Assembly (NCBI RefSeq): GCF_016743815.1
Contig: NZ_CP061035.1
Coordinates: 2,606,501 to 2,670,500 of the forward strand
From: Sphingomonas aliaeris
GTDB lineage: Bacteria; Pseudomonadota; Alphaproteobacteria; Sphingomonadales; Sphingomonadaceae
Length of the DNA: 64,000 nt
Reading direction: 5' to 3'
Shown: piece after piece, positions 34,756 to 44,972 of the stretch
Position numbering within the stretch: the stretch's first letter is position 1
Layout: each line of letters starts with the position of its first letter
Notes under the pieces: generated by a model
Databases searched by the model: none
What the model was told of the DNA's origin: nothing
The model's input: only the letters and a program-made list of their open reading frames with translations
Made by a program: the position numbers and the translations under genes

Positions 34756-35931
34756 TTATACCTGCTGTTCGATTGATACCGGCTTGCGCACCAGATCGAA
34801 GGCGGCGCTCTTGCCCGTCTCGATATTGGCCGCCACCACTTGCGCATTGGCCATCGTCTCGGCAACCGCTTCCAGCCCTGCCGCCCAATGCTCGCGCATC
34901 GTTCGCGTGGAGAATTCGAAGTCGCGACTGCCGCCTTCCCACGCATTGGCGCGGTAGACGAGCTGGACGAGGTTGACCGCATCCTCCGCCGATCGTGCGG
35001 CGAGCGCCTGCACGTCGGGATCGTCCAGCATCGCCGCCGGCAGTTTGTCGAGCACGCGGCGCATCGCTTCGCGGTCCTGCCGTACGCGCATCACCTGATC
35101 CGACACCTGGCGCGTCCTGCTGGAGAACAGGATTTCCTTCTGCCGCGCCGCGACGTCCATGATCGTGCGTGGGCGATCCGCCGCCGCTGCAAACAGATCG
35201 ACTTGGAACGCCAGCAGATCGCCCTGCTGATGATCCAGCACATGCGTCAGCGGCGTGTTCGATACCAGCCCGCCGTCCCAATACAGCCGCCCGTCGATCT
35301 CCACCGGCGGCAATCCCGGCGGCAACGCGCCCGACGCCATGATGTGCCGCGCGTCGATCCGCGTCTCGGTCGTATCGAAATAGCGGAAGTTCCCGTTCTC
35401 GACATCCACCGCGCCGACCGACAACCGCACGTCGCCATTGTTCAGCCGGTCCCAGTCGACCAGTTCGTCCAACGTCGCCTGTAACGGCGCGGAATCGTAG
35501 AAGCTCATCGCCTCCATCGATCCAGGCGCGGCGAAGACGGGCGGCACCATGCGCGGCGAGAAGAAGCCCGGGACGCCTGCCATCATCACGAAGCCCGCCG
35601 ACCATTCGTGGACGAATTCGCGCACCATGTCGTTGGGAAAGATCGGAAAACTCGGAAGCGCACCCGTCACCTTGTTCCAGAAGGCGTGCAGCCGTTCGAC
35701 GCGCAAGTCTGCCGGATTGCCAGCATACAGCGCCGCATTCACCGCCCCGATCGAGATGCCCGCCACCCAGTCGACATCGATCCCGCTGCCCGCCAGCCCC
35801 TCGATCACGCCCGCCTGATAACTGCCCAGCGCGCCACCGCCTTGCAGGACGAGCGCCACGCAATCGGGGAGCGGAAGCGATTTCGCGCGGCGGCGGCGCC
35901 CGGATCGGGGCTGGGGTTCGACATCGGCCAT
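34756..35931 (-). CDS. Patatin-like phospholipase with DUF3734 region
   Basis: Ser-Asp dyad lipid hydrolase of 391 residues. GGGALGSYQAGV is the oxyanion loop, GISIGAVNA carries the nucleophile Ser (GxSxG) and DGGLVSNTPL the Asp. The C-terminal about 140 residues look like DUF3734. N-terminus is basic without signal peptide. Shared transcript with 3-hydroxybutyrate dehydrogenase suggests a role with PHB granules or membrane lipid turnover; this is inference. Confidence 0.9.
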   Translation of the reverse strand: MADVEPQPRSGRRRRAKSLPLPDCVALVLQGGGALGSYQAGVIEGLAGSGIDVDWVAGISIGAVNAALYAGNPADLRVERLHAFWNKVTGALPSFPIFPNDMVREFVHEWSAGFVMMAGVPGFFSPRMVPPVFAAPGSMEAMSFYDSAPLQATLDELVDWDRLNNGDVRLSVGAVDVENGNFRYFDTTETRIDARHIMASGALPPGLPPVEIDGRLYWDGGLVSNTPLTHVLDHQQGDLLAFQVDLFAAAADRPRTIMDVAARQKEILFSSRTRQVSDQVMRVRQDREAMRRVLDKLPAAMLDDPDVQALAARSAEDAVNLVQLVYRANAWEGGSRDFEFSTRTMREHWAAGLEAVAETMANAQVVAANIETGKSAAFDLVRKPVSIEQQV

Positions 35932-36074
35932 TGATATGGGTCATGGGCCAGCCGCGCGCCGGGATCAACGGCCACGTCGATCGCCGCGCGTTCCGACAAA
36001 TTCAACCGCCGCTTGCAACAACACCGCCGACTGATCATTCATACCGCAACGACAACGATTTAAGGCGCCCGGCA

Positions 36075-36980
36075 ATGCGGCTCGACGATTTCGATCCCAA
36101 TATCAATGTCGAGGACCAGCGCGGTGCCAGCGGCGGCGGGTTTGGCGGCGGGGGCGGCGGCATGTTGCTCGGGCTGCTGCCGATGGTCTTCAGCCGCTTC
36201 GGCTGCGGCGGAGTCGCCATCCTGCTGATCGGTCTGGCGGTGTTCGGCGGGTTCGGATCGATCCTGGGCGGCGGCGGCGGCCCCGCCCCTACGTCGCGCG
36301 TCGGCCAATCGAGCGAACGGCAGGCGGGCACCGACACCGCGAGCAGCTGCACCCTGAATGACGAAAGCAAGGCGGCGTGCAACGCCTTCAGTTCGGCAGA
36401 CAAGACGTGGAAGCAATTGCTCGGGTCCGAATTCCGCGCGCCAAAACTCGTTTTCTTCGGCTCGCAGGGCGGACAATCCGGCTGCGGTGCGGCGCAAAGC
36501 GCGATGGGGCCATTCTATTGCCCGAGCGATCAGGGCATCTATCTCGACACCAACTTCTTCAACGAACTCGCCACCCGCTTCGGCGCGAAAGGCGATTTCG
36601 CGCAGGACTATGTGATCGCGCACGAATTCGGCCATCACGTTCAGAACCTGCTCGGCACGTCGACACAGGTCCAGCAGCAACAGGCGCAATCGAGCCGCAC
36701 GGAGGGCAACGCACTATCCGTCCGCCTCGAACTGCAGGCGGATTGCTTCGCCGGCGTCTGGGCCGCGCAGAACCGCGACCGGATGGAACCCGGCGATCTG
36801 GAAGAAGGCATGACCGCCGCCCACGCGATCGGCGACGACACGCTGCAACAGAAATCGCAGGGCCGCGTCGTCCCCGACAGCTTCACGCACGGATCTTCGC
36901 AACAGCGCCAGGCCTGGCTCAAGCGCGGTCTCGACAGCGGCGACCCGCGCCAGTGCGATACGTTCAGCGGCGCGATCTGA
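36075..36980 (+). CDS. Neutral zinc metallopeptidase (YpfJ family)
   Basis: Membrane-anchored putative metallopeptidase of 301 residues. Order: MRLDDFDPNINVEDQRG start, Gly-rich stretch, one membrane helix (GVAILLIGLAVFGGFGSIL), then a zincin domain with HEFGHHVQN and the distal Glu region RLELQADCFAGVWA. MRLDDF is the family's usual start, favouring ATG 36075. Substrate unknown. Confidence 0.9.
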   Translation: MRLDDFDPNINVEDQRGASGGGFGGGGGGMLLGLLPMVFSRFGCGGVAILLIGLAVFGGFGSILGGGGGPAPTSRVGQSSERQAGTDTASSCTLNDESKAACNAFSSADKTWKQLLGSEFRAPKLVFFGSQGGQSGCGAAQSAMGPFYCPSDQGIYLDTNFFNELATRFGAKGDFAQDYVIAHEFGHHVQNLLGTSTQVQQQQAQSSRTEGNALSVRLELQADCFAGVWAAQNRDRMEPGDLEEGMTAAHAIGDDTLQQKSQGRVVPDSFTHGSSQQRQAWLKRGLDSGDPRQCDTFSGAI

Positions 36981-37052
36981 CGGGGCGGGGAAGCCGCGAA
37001 TTTTATGTGACCTTCGCGCGGTCGAAACGAGACGGGCGGGCTTGAGGGACAG

Positions 37053-37151
37053 GTGCTTCGACAGGCTCAGCACGAACGGGAATATGGGGTCCAGCGCGAA
37101 AAAGCGTAGGGACCTTATTCCAAACCGTTCGTGCTGAGCTTGTCGAAGCAC
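37053..37151. repeat. Inverted repeat, GTGCTTCGACAGGCTCAGC family
   Basis: Arms 37053-37080 and 37125-37151 facing each other. First of a cluster of dispersed palindromes filling the 386-bp gap 36981-37366 between convergent genes; I see nothing else in that gap. Confidence 0.85.
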
Positions 37152-37199
37152 CTCCCTACCCGGTCGCTCCCCCAACCGCTCACCCCAACCTCTCACCCC

Positions 37200-37330
37200 C
37201 CGTTCGTTTCGAGCGAAGTCGAGAAACAAACCCCGCGCTCCGTCGCAAAGGTTTCTCGACTACGCTCGAAACGAACGGAAAATGAGGGATTCCCATCAAC
37301 CCCCCGTTCGTGCTGAGCCTGTCGAAGCAC
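37200..37330. repeat. Palindrome pair plus solitary arm
   Basis: TTTCGAGCGAAGTCGAG-type arms at 37200-37227 and 37251-37278 (one mismatch), followed by a solitary CCGTTCGTGCTGAGCCTG arm at 37304-37330 with no facing partner. Confidence 0.85.
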
Positions 37331-37366
37331 CTGCCTCCCGGACCCAACCACCCTAACAACGCAGCC

Positions 37367-38524
37367 TCAAAACCCCTCGGGCAGATCCACCGGGCCGATC
37401 GCCTCGCAATAGCGCGTCACCGCATATCGGTCCGTCATCCCTGCGATGAAATCCGCGATATGCCGGCTCCGCCCCGGCTCACCCGCCGGTAGCCGCCGCG
37501 ACCATTCGCCCGGCATCAACCCCGGATCGGCATGATAGGCCGCGAACAACCCCGCGACGACGCCGTGCGCCGCCTCCGCCGCCGCCAGTTGGCGCGGATG
37601 ATGATACAGGTTCGCGTACATGAAGCGTTTCAACTCACGCTCGTCCTCGCGCATCCCGTCCGAAAATCCGACCAGCTGCCCCGCCGCGCGAACGTCTTCC
37701 GCGGTCTCGATCCGCGCCTCGGCCAGCCGTCGCCAGGTTTCGGCGATCACGTCGTTGACCATCGCGCCGATCTGCGCGCGGATCAGCTCGCCGACCAGCC
37801 GTTCGGGCCGGATATCGTCATTGTCGGAACAAGTCTGGTGCCAGCCGCGCGCGACGAAACCGACCGCCATCATCTGATCGACCGTCAACAGCCCGGCACG
37901 CAACCCGTCGTCGATATCGTGATTGTCGTATGCGATATCGTCCGCGATCGCCGCGACTTGAGCCTCCAGGCTGGGCCAGCGCCCCAGATCCAGCGGGAAC
38001 GCCGCATCCGCCTCGGCCAGCGCCCAGCCCGGTGCCGCGATCGGGCCGTTATGCTTCGCCAATCCCTCCAGCGTTTCCCAGGTCAGGTTCAACCCGGGCC
38101 AGCGCGGATAGGGGGAATCGATCGTCATCAGAGCGCGCAGCGTGTTGCCGTTATGGTCGAAGCCGCCCCGCCCGGCCAGCGCCGCCTGCAACGCATCCTC
38201 GCCCGCATGGCCGAACGGAGGATGGCCGATATCGTGCGCCAGGCACAATGCCTCGGTCAGATCCTCGTTCAGCCCCAGCGCGCGCGCGATCGTCCGTCCG
38301 ATCTGCGCGACCTCCAGACTGTGCGTCAGTCGAACGCGGAAATGGTCGCCGTCCGGCGCCAGGAACACCTGCGTCTTGTGCCGCAACCGGCGAAAACTGA
38401 TCGAGTGGATGATCCGGTCGCGGTCGCGCTGAAACGCGTCGCGCGGCCCGCGCACCGAGCCCGTGCGTTCGGCATGCAGCCGGCCCCGGCTATGATCCGG
38501 GTCGGAGGCCCAGCGCGCAGGCAT
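37367..38524 (-). CDS. dgt: Deoxyguanosinetriphosphate triphosphohydrolase-like protein
   Basis: HD-domain dNTP triphosphohydrolase, 385 residues, hydrolysing dNTPs to nucleoside and triphosphate. Metal-site motif [13 protein letters not shown], upstream [12 protein letters not shown] and [31 protein letters not shown] at 38524 is chosen since it is the standard beginning. Lies 34 bp after the TPR/SPOR gene on the same strand. Confidence 0.92.
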   Translation of the reverse strand: MPARWASDPDHSRGRLHAERTGSVRGPRDAFQRDRDRIIHSISFRRLRHKTQVFLAPDGDHFRVRLTHSLEVAQIGRTIARALGLNEDLTEALCLAHDIGHPPFGHAGEDALQAALAGRGGFDHNGNTLRALMTIDSPYPRWPGLNLTWETLEGLAKHNGPIAAPGWALAEADAAFPLDLGRWPSLEAQVAAIADDIAYDNHDIDDGLRAGLLTVDQMMAVGFVARGWHQTCSDNDDIRPERLVGELIRAQIGAMVNDVIAETWRRLAEARIETAEDVRAAGQLVGFSDGMREDERELKRFMYANLYHHPRQLAAAEAAHGVVAGLFAAYHADPGLMPGEWSRRLPAGEPGRSRHIADFIAGMTDRYAVTRYCEAIGPVDLPEGF

Positions 38525-38558
38525 GATCACGCGCGCGGCGCGCTCGCGGTCAGGGCCC

Positions 38559-40721
38559 TCACTTGCCGGCCAACCGGGTGACCTTCTGCCCCGCCTCGCT
38601 GGTGAACGCGAATCCGGACACACCTTCCTTCGCCAGCGTGTTGACGAACGAGCGTGCCTCCGCATCGGTCTTGAATGGCCCGGTCAGCACGCGGTTGGTC
38701 GCGCGCAACGGCGTCATCCAGCCGCTCTTGCCCTTGAACGCAGCGGGCGCCTTCTCACGCACCTTCGACCATTCCTTCGGCAGGTCGCCCTCGTTCGCGC
38801 CGCCCGCCACCTGCACCCAGATACGCGACGGCTCCAGCAGCTTGGGATCGTTTTTCTTCTTCAGGTCCTCCGCCGCCTTCTTGGCATCGGCAAGCTTCTT
38901 CGCATCGGCGATCTTCTTGTCGGCCAATTTCTTGTCGGCCAGCTTTTTATCCGCGAGCTTCTTGTCGGCAAGCCTCTTATCCGCTGCTGCCTTATCGGCA
39001 GCCGTCTTGTCAGCCAGCGCCTTTGCCTGAAGCGCCGCCGTGTCCGGTTCGGTACGGACCGGAGCACGTGCGATCGGCCGGATCGGCCTTGCCTCGGCAA
39101 TCCGCACCGGCTCGGGTTCGGATGCCGGCTGCGACACTTCCAGTTCCGATCCCGGCACCGTGATGTTGGCGATGATCGCCGCCAGGATCGGATCCTCGCC
39201 CTTCACCGGGCCGGGGACGGGCGGAAGCGGCTTGATCGTGCTGGCGGTCGGCGCTGCCGCGGTCACGACCGGCGACGGATAAGCCCCCTCTCCGCTTAGT
39301 CGCGACGAACTGATCGTCGGGGCGGCTGCCACCGTTGCCGGGGAAGTAATCGGGGCCGGGGCCGGGGCCATCGTGGCAGGCGTGGTCGTAGCGTTAGGCG
39401 CCGTCGCGACCGTGGCAGACGGTGAGGACGCCACCACCTGCCGGCCGATCGGCTCATACGGGCCAGCCGCTTCCTCCAGCACCTGCGGCCGCGCGGACGG
39501 CGCGACCGTGCGACCCGCCGCGACGCGAACATCCGTCTCCGCCGCCGCGCGATTGGGTTGCACCTCGCGACGTGGAACCGGCAATGCACTCGGCAGGCTG
39601 CCCCGGTTCGACGCCAGCGCAACCGACGGATTCGTCCGTGCGGGCGCGACTTGCGTCGGGGCGGAATAGGACGGCGCCGTATTCACGGGCGCGGAATAGG
39701 TCGGGCGGTTGGGCAAGGGCTGCACCATCGCCACCGCCGCCCCCTGATAGGCGGGCGGCGGCGGCAGCGGAACGGGTGCCGCCTGCGCTACCGCGACGTT
39801 CACCTTGTCCCGCTTGTTCCGCTTGCGATCGCGCTTGTTGTTCCTGCCGGACGTATCCGCCGCCGGCTGCGGCGTCACCGAAGCGAGCGCGACGGGCTTG
39901 TCCGGATCCGGCGGCAACACGCCGAGCGCAGGCGCCATCCGCGCATCCGCCAGCCGCATCGGCGTCGTCCGGACCTCGCCGAAATGCACCGCGAACGCGC
40001 GATCGGCCGGGCGCAACGTCGGCAGCTTCTCGAAGAACGGTTGCAGCCCCTGGCTCAGCCCGCCCGGCATCATGCTCTGCGCGATCTTCTCCGCCCCGCG
40101 CCCGTCGCCGGTCATCGCCAGGATGAAGGCGCGCGCGCGCCACGCACCCCGGTCGCTGCGCCGCAGCAGCGGATCGATCTGCGCCAGCGCCTGGTCCTTC
40201 TTGCCCGAAATTCCCAGCGACAGCGCGTAGCGGCGCGTCGTCTCGTCGATCCCCACCGCACTCAGACTGCCCGATTTCAGCGCCAGCCTATAATCACGCT
40301 GCGCCCGCTCCTGCTCGCCGATCAGATCGTAGGCGAGACCGCGGTCCGCCGCGAAAGTCCGCACGTCGCCGCGCAGCTGTTCCGCCTCGACGAACCGGCG
40401 CAGCGCCTCGCCCGGACGCCCGGCGCGGAGCAGTATAACCCCCTTGCCCGCCTTGATCCGCGCATTGTTCGGATCGATCCGTTCCGCCCGCGCGAAGAAG
40501 CCCGCCGCCGCCGTCGTATCGTCCAGCTTCAGCGTCAGTTCGCCCGCGCGCACCATCGCCAGCACGTCCGTCGGGTTCGCCGCGAGCGAGCGCATTTCGC
40601 TGGCCAGCTGATCCGCCGGCGAAATCTGCTGGACGTACGGCACTTGCGCGTCGGCGGCGGGAATGGATACGACCATGCCGATGGCGATCGCGGCGGCAGA
40701 CGTCAGGACTTTCTGTTTCAT
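38559..40721 (-). CDS. TPR and SPOR domain protein, exported
   Basis: Large exported protein of 720 residues: signal peptide (ending PAADAQ), TPR-like helices (about 35-220), a long Pro/Ala/Thr-rich low-complexity region (280-560), a Lys-rich stretch with tandem KLADK pentapeptides (about 580-635), and a C-terminal SPOR domain ([12 protein letters not shown]... [11 protein letters not shown]). SPOR domains bind denuded septal peptidoglycan, so with ftsZ upstream a division role is likely. The KLADK block probably forms a charged helix. About 240 bp of hairpin-containing spacer separates it from ftsZ. Confidence 0.88.
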   Translation of the reverse strand: MKQKVLTSAAAIAIGMVVSIPAADAQVPYVQQISPADQLASEMRSLAANPTDVLAMVRAGELTLKLDDTTAAAGFFARAERIDPNNARIKAGKGVILLRAGRPGEALRRFVEAEQLRGDVRTFAADRGLAYDLIGEQERAQRDYRLALKSGSLSAVGIDETTRRYALSLGISGKKDQALAQIDPLLRRSDRGAWRARAFILAMTGDGRGAEKIAQSMMPGGLSQGLQPFFEKLPTLRPADRAFAVHFGEVRTTPMRLADARMAPALGVLPPDPDKPVALASVTPQPAADTSGRNNKRDRKRNKRDKVNVAVAQAAPVPLPPPPAYQGAAVAMVQPLPNRPTYSAPVNTAPSYSAPTQVAPARTNPSVALASNRGSLPSALPVPRREVQPNRAAAETDVRVAAGRTVAPSARPQVLEEAAGPYEPIGRQVVASSPSATVATAPNATTTPATMAPAPAPITSPATVAAAPTISSSRLSGEGAYPSPVVTAAAPTASTIKPLPPVPGPVKGEDPILAAIIANITVPGSELEVSQPASEPEPVRIAEARPIRPIARAPVRTEPDTAALQAKALADKTAADKAAADKRLADKKLADKKLADKKLADKKIADAKKLADAKKAAEDLKKKNDPKLLEPSRIWVQVAGGANEGDLPKEWSKVREKAPAAFKGKSGWMTPLRATNRVLTGPFKTDAEARSFVNTLAKEGVSGFAFTSEAGQKVTRLAGK

Positions 40722-40959
40722 GAGCGGTAAAGCCTAGACGCCAGCTTGGCTGAACCGGCAATGTCCGACGCGATCCCTGCGCGACCAGACGACGTACATC
40801 GGCGACAAACAGGCGCCGCAACGGGCGTAGCGGTCAAGCAACCAATCCTCGCACAGTTCGGGTCGGGCGACAGCGGCGCAGCACGACGCCCGCGTCCCGC
40901 AAACCTTGCCCATTCAACCGCGACCGATCTCGACCGCGAAACCCCGGCGCGATCGCGAA

Positions 40960-40986
40960 GGGATCGGCGGAAATCCCGCCGATCCC
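40960..40986 (-). terminator. Stem-loop after ftsZ
   Basis: Perfect 11-bp stem GGGATCGGCGG/CCGCCGATCCC with 5-base loop, starting 8 bp after the ftsZ stop on the minus strand. No U tract follows, so it may be a transcript-stabilising hairpin rather than a strong terminator. Confidence 0.5.
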
Positions 40987-40993
40987 ACTCGAA

Positions 40994-42493
40994 TCACTGA
41001 TTGTTCTGGCGATGCAGGAAACGCGGGATATCCAGGGCACCCTTGTCGCCCTGCTCGCCCTCGTCATCGCGTGCGGCGCCGCGCGTCGCACCCGACATGC
41101 GTTCGAACAACGTCCCGCCCAGCTTGACGCGCGGTGCGGGCGCGACCGGCTCGGCCGGCGCTTCCGGCGTCGCGGCATCGGCGGCGGCACCCGGCGACAA
41201 CCAGCGGCGACGCGCACCGCCATCACCCACGTCCTGCGCAGGCGCAGCAGGTTCGTCCCCGAACGTGATCGGCGTCTTCATCGCGGGCGCAGGTGCGGTC
41301 GTGACTGGCGGTGCCTCGACATCGCTGCCCAGCACCAGCTCGTCCGTATCGTCCTGCATCGCCGGCTGCGCGACGGTTTCCGGCTCGGGCGCGGAACCCG
41401 ACGCATCTTCCATTGTCGGCGCGGGCTCGACCAAAGGCGCAACCGCGACGGGTGCCGGCTCTTCGGGCTTGCGCGGCGAACCGAAGCTGAACGCGCGCGA
41501 CGACGGCATCGCTTCCGGCGGACGCGCCGTAGCCTCTATACCGGTCGCGACGACCGACACGCGGATCTTGCCTTCCAGCTCAGGATTGAACGCCGAACCC
41601 CAGATGATGTTCGCATCTTCGTCGACCAGCTCACGGATGTGGTTCGCGGCCTCGTCGACTTCCAGCAGGCGCATATCGTCGCCGCCGGTGATCGAGACGA
41701 TGACGCCCTTCGCACCCTTCATCGACACGCCGTCGAGCAGCGGGTTGGCGATCGCCTTCGACGCCGCCTCGATCGCGCGATTGTCGCCGGTCGCTTCGCC
41801 GGTGCCCATCATCGCCTTGCCCATTTCCTGCATCACGGAACGGACGTCGGCGAAATCCAGGTTGATCAGGCCGGGCATGACCATCAGGTCGGTGATGCCG
41901 CGCACGCCCTGCTGCAGCACCTCGTCCGCCATCTGGAACGCCTCCTTGAAGGTAGTGTTCGCATTGGCGACCAGGAACAGGTTCTGGTTCGGAATGACGA
42001 TCAGCGTGTCGACGAACTTCTGCAGTTCCTCGATGCCCGCCTCTGCGCTCTTGGCGCGGCGGCTGCCCTCGAACGCGAACGGCTTGGTCACCACGCCGAC
42101 GGTCAGGATGCCCATGTCGCGCGCGGCCTTGGCGATGACCGGAGCGGCGCCCGTGCCCGTACCGCCACCCATGCCGGCGGCGATGAAGACCATGTGGCTG
42201 CCCTCCAGCGTCTTGGCGAGCTGGTCGATCGTTTCCTCGGCGGCGGCGCGGCCGATCTCGGGCCGACTACCGGCGCCAAGCCCCTGCGTGATCTTCGCGC
42301 CAAGCTGGATGCGCTGCGACGCGCTCGACTGCTTCAACGCCTGCGCGTCGGTGTTCGCGACAAGGAAATCGACACCCTGAACCTCGGCGCGGATCATGTT
42401 GGCGATCGCGTTGCCGCCCGCGCCGCCCACGCCGATCACCGCGATGCGCGGGGTCAATTCGTCGACTTCCGGGGCGAGAAATTCGATGCTCAT
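40994..42493 (-). CDS. ftsZ: Cell division protein FtsZ
   Basis: Tubulin-like GTPase forming the Z ring, 499 residues. [14 protein letters not shown] and [14 protein letters not shown] are the nucleotide motifs; the polymerising core spans about 1-320, followed by a long acidic/Pro-rich linker and the C-terminal peptide [11 protein letters not shown] that binds FtsA. Long linkers are usual in alphaproteobacteria. ATG at 42493 has GGAG upstream. Last gene of the dcw cluster. Confidence 0.97.
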   Translation of the reverse strand: MSIEFLAPEVDELTPRIAVIGVGGAGGNAIANMIRAEVQGVDFLVANTDAQALKQSSASQRIQLGAKITQGLGAGSRPEIGRAAAEETIDQLAKTLEGSHMVFIAAGMGGGTGTGAAPVIAKAARDMGILTVGVVTKPFAFEGSRRAKSAEAGIEELQKFVDTLIVIPNQNLFLVANANTTFKEAFQMADEVLQQGVRGITDLMVMPGLINLDFADVRSVMQEMGKAMMGTGEATGDNRAIEAASKAIANPLLDGVSMKGAKGVIVSITGGDDMRLLEVDEAANHIRELVDEDANIIWGSAFNPELEGKIRVSVVATGIEATARPPEAMPSSRAFSFGSPRKPEEPAPVAVAPLVEPAPTMEDASGSAPEPETVAQPAMQDDTDELVLGSDVEAPPVTTAPAPAMKTPITFGDEPAAPAQDVGDGGARRRWLSPGAAADAATPEAPAEPVAPAPRVKLGGTLFERMSGATRGAARDDEGEQGDKGALDIPRFLHRQNNQ

Positions 42494-42605
42494 GCTAAGG
42501 TCTCCAACGCGCGCCCACACCCCGGCGCGATAGGTTTCATGATAGTCGTTCTGCACCAACACTCATGCACGTGCCAGCGCGAAAGCAACGGGATGTCGTA
42601 ATTCT

Positions 42606-43865
42606 TCAATAATTCGCCCGTGCCATCGCGATCAGCCGGCGGATCGCACCCAGGCCCTTCGGCCGATGCACCGTCTGATGCTTGGTCGACAGCGAGCGGA
42701 GATCGACCGGATCGGACGCGGCATAGAAAGCCAGTCCTGCCAGCGTCGCGAAGGCGGGGCCCGAATGCGCATCCGGCAGGGCGGTCAGCCCGCGCGGACG
42801 CCCGACGCGCACCGACCGGCCGAGCGCCTGTTGCGCATAATCCGCCACGCCCTTCAATTCCGCGCCGCCACCGGTCAGCACCACCTGACGCCCGACCGGC
42901 CCGGAAAACTTCAACTCCGTCAGCGCCTTCTGCACTTCGCCGATCAGATGATCGAGCCGCTGGCGGATCACCGCGATCAATTGCGCGCGCGTGATGCGGC
43001 TACCCTCGGCCTGGCCGTCCTCGCTTATCGGCGCGACATCGATCATGTCGTGATTGTCGCGTGGCGATGCGTTGGCGGAACCGTAGAAGCATTTCAGCCG
43101 CTCCGCCTGCGCGCGGCTCGTGCCGAATGCGCTGGCGATATCGTCGGTAATGTCCTGCGCGCCGTACGGGATCGAGGTCAGCCCGACCAGCATGCCACCG
43201 GCGAACAGCGAAACGTTGGTGATCCCCGCGCCCATCTCGATCAGCGCGACGCCCAGTTCGCGTTCCTCGTCGCTCAGGCATGCCATGCCGGTCGCGACCG
43301 GTGCGGCGATGATCGACTTCACTTCCAGATGCGCATTGGCGACGCACAGCCCCAGGTTGCGCACCGGCGATCCGTCCGCCGCGACGACGTGGATGTGCAC
43401 GCCCAGCCGGTCGGCATGCAGGCCCAGCGGCTTCTTCACCCCCGTCAGCCCGTCCAGCGTGTACAAGGCCGGCTGCGCGTGCAGCACCATCCGGCCCGCG
43501 GGATCGATCGATTCCCGCCCGGCATGCAGCAACGCGTCGATATCGGATTGCTCGACGCGGTGACCGCCCAGTTCGAACTCGATCGACGCGACGTCGCTCA
43601 CCAACCCGCCAGCGGAAAAGCTGACCCACACGTTCTGGATGTTGACGCCCGCGATCCGTTCCGCCTGCTCGACCGCCTCGCGCACCGCCGCCTCGGTCGC
43701 GTCCGCATCGGCGATATAGCCGCGCTTGACGCCCCGGCTCTCGCGCTGCCCCGTGCCGAGCACGATCAATTCGCCGCCATCGCCCTTTTGCGCGATCATC
43801 GCCGAAACCTTGGACGACCCGATGTCGAGCGCCGTGATCAGCCCCTCTGGTGCTACCTTCGCCAT
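42606..43865 (-). CDS. ftsA: Cell division protein FtsA
   Basis: Actin-like membrane tether for FtsZ, 419 residues. LITALDIGSSKVSAMIA (phosphate 1), the 1C domain after residue 90, GAGITNVSLFAGG (phosphate 2) and VVLTGGGAELKG (adenosine motif). Terminal RLIAMARANY may be the amphipathic membrane helix. 112 bp before ftsZ, 5 bp after ftsQ. Confidence 0.96.
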   Translation of the reverse strand: MAKVAPEGLITALDIGSSKVSAMIAQKGDGGELIVLGTGQRESRGVKRGYIADADATEAAVREAVEQAERIAGVNIQNVWVSFSAGGLVSDVASIEFELGGHRVEQSDIDALLHAGRESIDPAGRMVLHAQPALYTLDGLTGVKKPLGLHADRLGVHIHVVAADGSPVRNLGLCVANAHLEVKSIIAAPVATGMACLSDEERELGVALIEMGAGITNVSLFAGGMLVGLTSIPYGAQDITDDIASAFGTSRAQAERLKCFYGSANASPRDNHDMIDVAPISEDGQAEGSRITRAQLIAVIRQRLDHLIGEVQKALTELKFSGPVGRQVVLTGGGAELKGVADYAQQALGRSVRVGRPRGLTALPDAHSGPAFATLAGLAFYAASDPVDLRSLSTKHQTVHRPKGLGAIRRLIAMARANY

Positions 43866-43870
43866 GCCTG

Positions 43871-44824
43871 TTACCCCTGCCCCGAAGCGCCACTACGGAC
43901 GATCGTCTTCTTCGCCTCTATCACAGCCGGTTTCGTAGCGGAATCCTTGTCGTTCGGGTCCGTTATCGCGCGTCCTTCCGCTTCGCCCGGGCGCCGCGCG
44001 ACCAACCGGCTCGGGTCGCGCATGTCGAACCGCAGCCAGCCTTTGCCCAGCAACGGCTTCACGCCGTCCAGTTCGGCGAACTTCACCAGTGCCCGCGCCG
44101 CCGCACCTTCGCCCTCCGGCAGGGCCAAAGTCTCGCCGCTTTCGAACGTCAGGTTCCAGCGCCGGTTGCCGACCCAGGTCGCCGCCTTGACGCTCGGCCG
44201 CAGTGCGGGAGCCGCAGTCAGCAGCTTCTGGTACGCCGCTTCCTGCGTATTCGCACCCGGCCCGATAACCAGCGGCAGATCGGGCATCGCATCCGCGCTG
44301 ACGCGTTCCAGCCACACGCCGTTCGACCCGATCAGCGACAATTGCCCATGATCCTGCCACACCGCCGTCGGCTTCCGCTCGACGATGTGCACCAGCAGAG
44401 TGTCGGGCAGCCGGCGCGAGACGTGCGCGTCTTCGATCCAGCCATATTGCAGCAGCTTGGCGCGCGTGTCCTGCAAGCTGACCAACGGCATCGCACGCGA
44501 TTTCTGGTCCAGCGCGACGGCATAGACCGACATCCGGTCCATCCGGCTCAGCCCCGTCACCTCGATCTGCTCGACACGGAAACCCGCGCGTCCGACGCCT
44601 TCGGCCAGCGCCGTGCCGATCGCGGCGGGAACCCCCGCCCATACCGCCAGCGTTCCGAGGCCAGCGATCACCGCGCCGGTAATCGTCCAGGTCGCGATCC
44701 GGTGCAAAGCGACTTCGCTGATCGGCAGGGCGGCGATGATCCGGTCGATCATCGACACGCGCGCCGCCTTGCGCTTCTGCACCGGCCGTCCCGGCGTGCT
44801 CCGCTTGAGCGTACGGCTGCTCAT
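43871..44824 (-). CDS. ftsQ: Cell division protein FtsQ
   Basis: Bitopic divisome protein of 317 residues: basic cytoplasmic tail, membrane helix (WTITGAVIAGLGTLAVWA, about 45-62), POTRA domain (FRVEQIEVTGLSRMDRMSVY) and the FtsQ/DivIB beta domain. C-terminal tail is charged. A 148-bp spacer with a palindrome separates it from ddl. Confidence 0.92.
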   Translation of the reverse strand: MSSRTLKRSTPGRPVQKRKAARVSMIDRIIAALPISEVALHRIATWTITGAVIAGLGTLAVWAGVPAAIGTALAEGVGRAGFRVEQIEVTGLSRMDRMSVYAVALDQKSRAMPLVSLQDTRAKLLQYGWIEDAHVSRRLPDTLLVHIVERKPTAVWQDHGQLSLIGSNGVWLERVSADAMPDLPLVIGPGANTQEAAYQKLLTAAPALRPSVKAATWVGNRRWNLTFESGETLALPEGEGAAARALVKFAELDGVKPLLGKGWLRFDMRDPSRLVARRPGEAEGRAITDPNDKDSATKPAVIEAKKTIVRSGASGQG

Positions 44825-44850
44825 CGCTCGCGCACTCCGCCCCGAACGCC

Positions 44851-44948
44851 GTCGTCCCCGCGAAGGCGGGGATCCATAAGCCCCGCCAGTCGTGATCGAC
44901 CACCAACGCCAGCCACTATGGATCCCCGCCTGCGCGGGGATGACGACA
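44851..44948. repeat. Inverted repeat, CCCGCGAAGGCGGGGATCC family, between ddl and ftsQ
   Basis: GTCGTCCCCGCGAAGGCGGG arm at 44851-44878 and TATGGATCCCCGCCTGCGCG arm at 44918-44948; each arm is itself a small hairpin and the two are mutually complementary. Related copies at 62726-62753 and split by the IS30 element at 62798/63855. Confidence 0.85.
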
Positions 44949-44972
44949 ACCGAAGGAGTGCAATCACCCCCA

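Noticed and set aside
41001..42601. Long open frames opposite ftsZ (plus strand)
   Set aside because: Antisense frames of a GC-rich gene; compositions are Arg/Ser/Ala-rich without domains, while the minus strand clearly encodes FtsZ.
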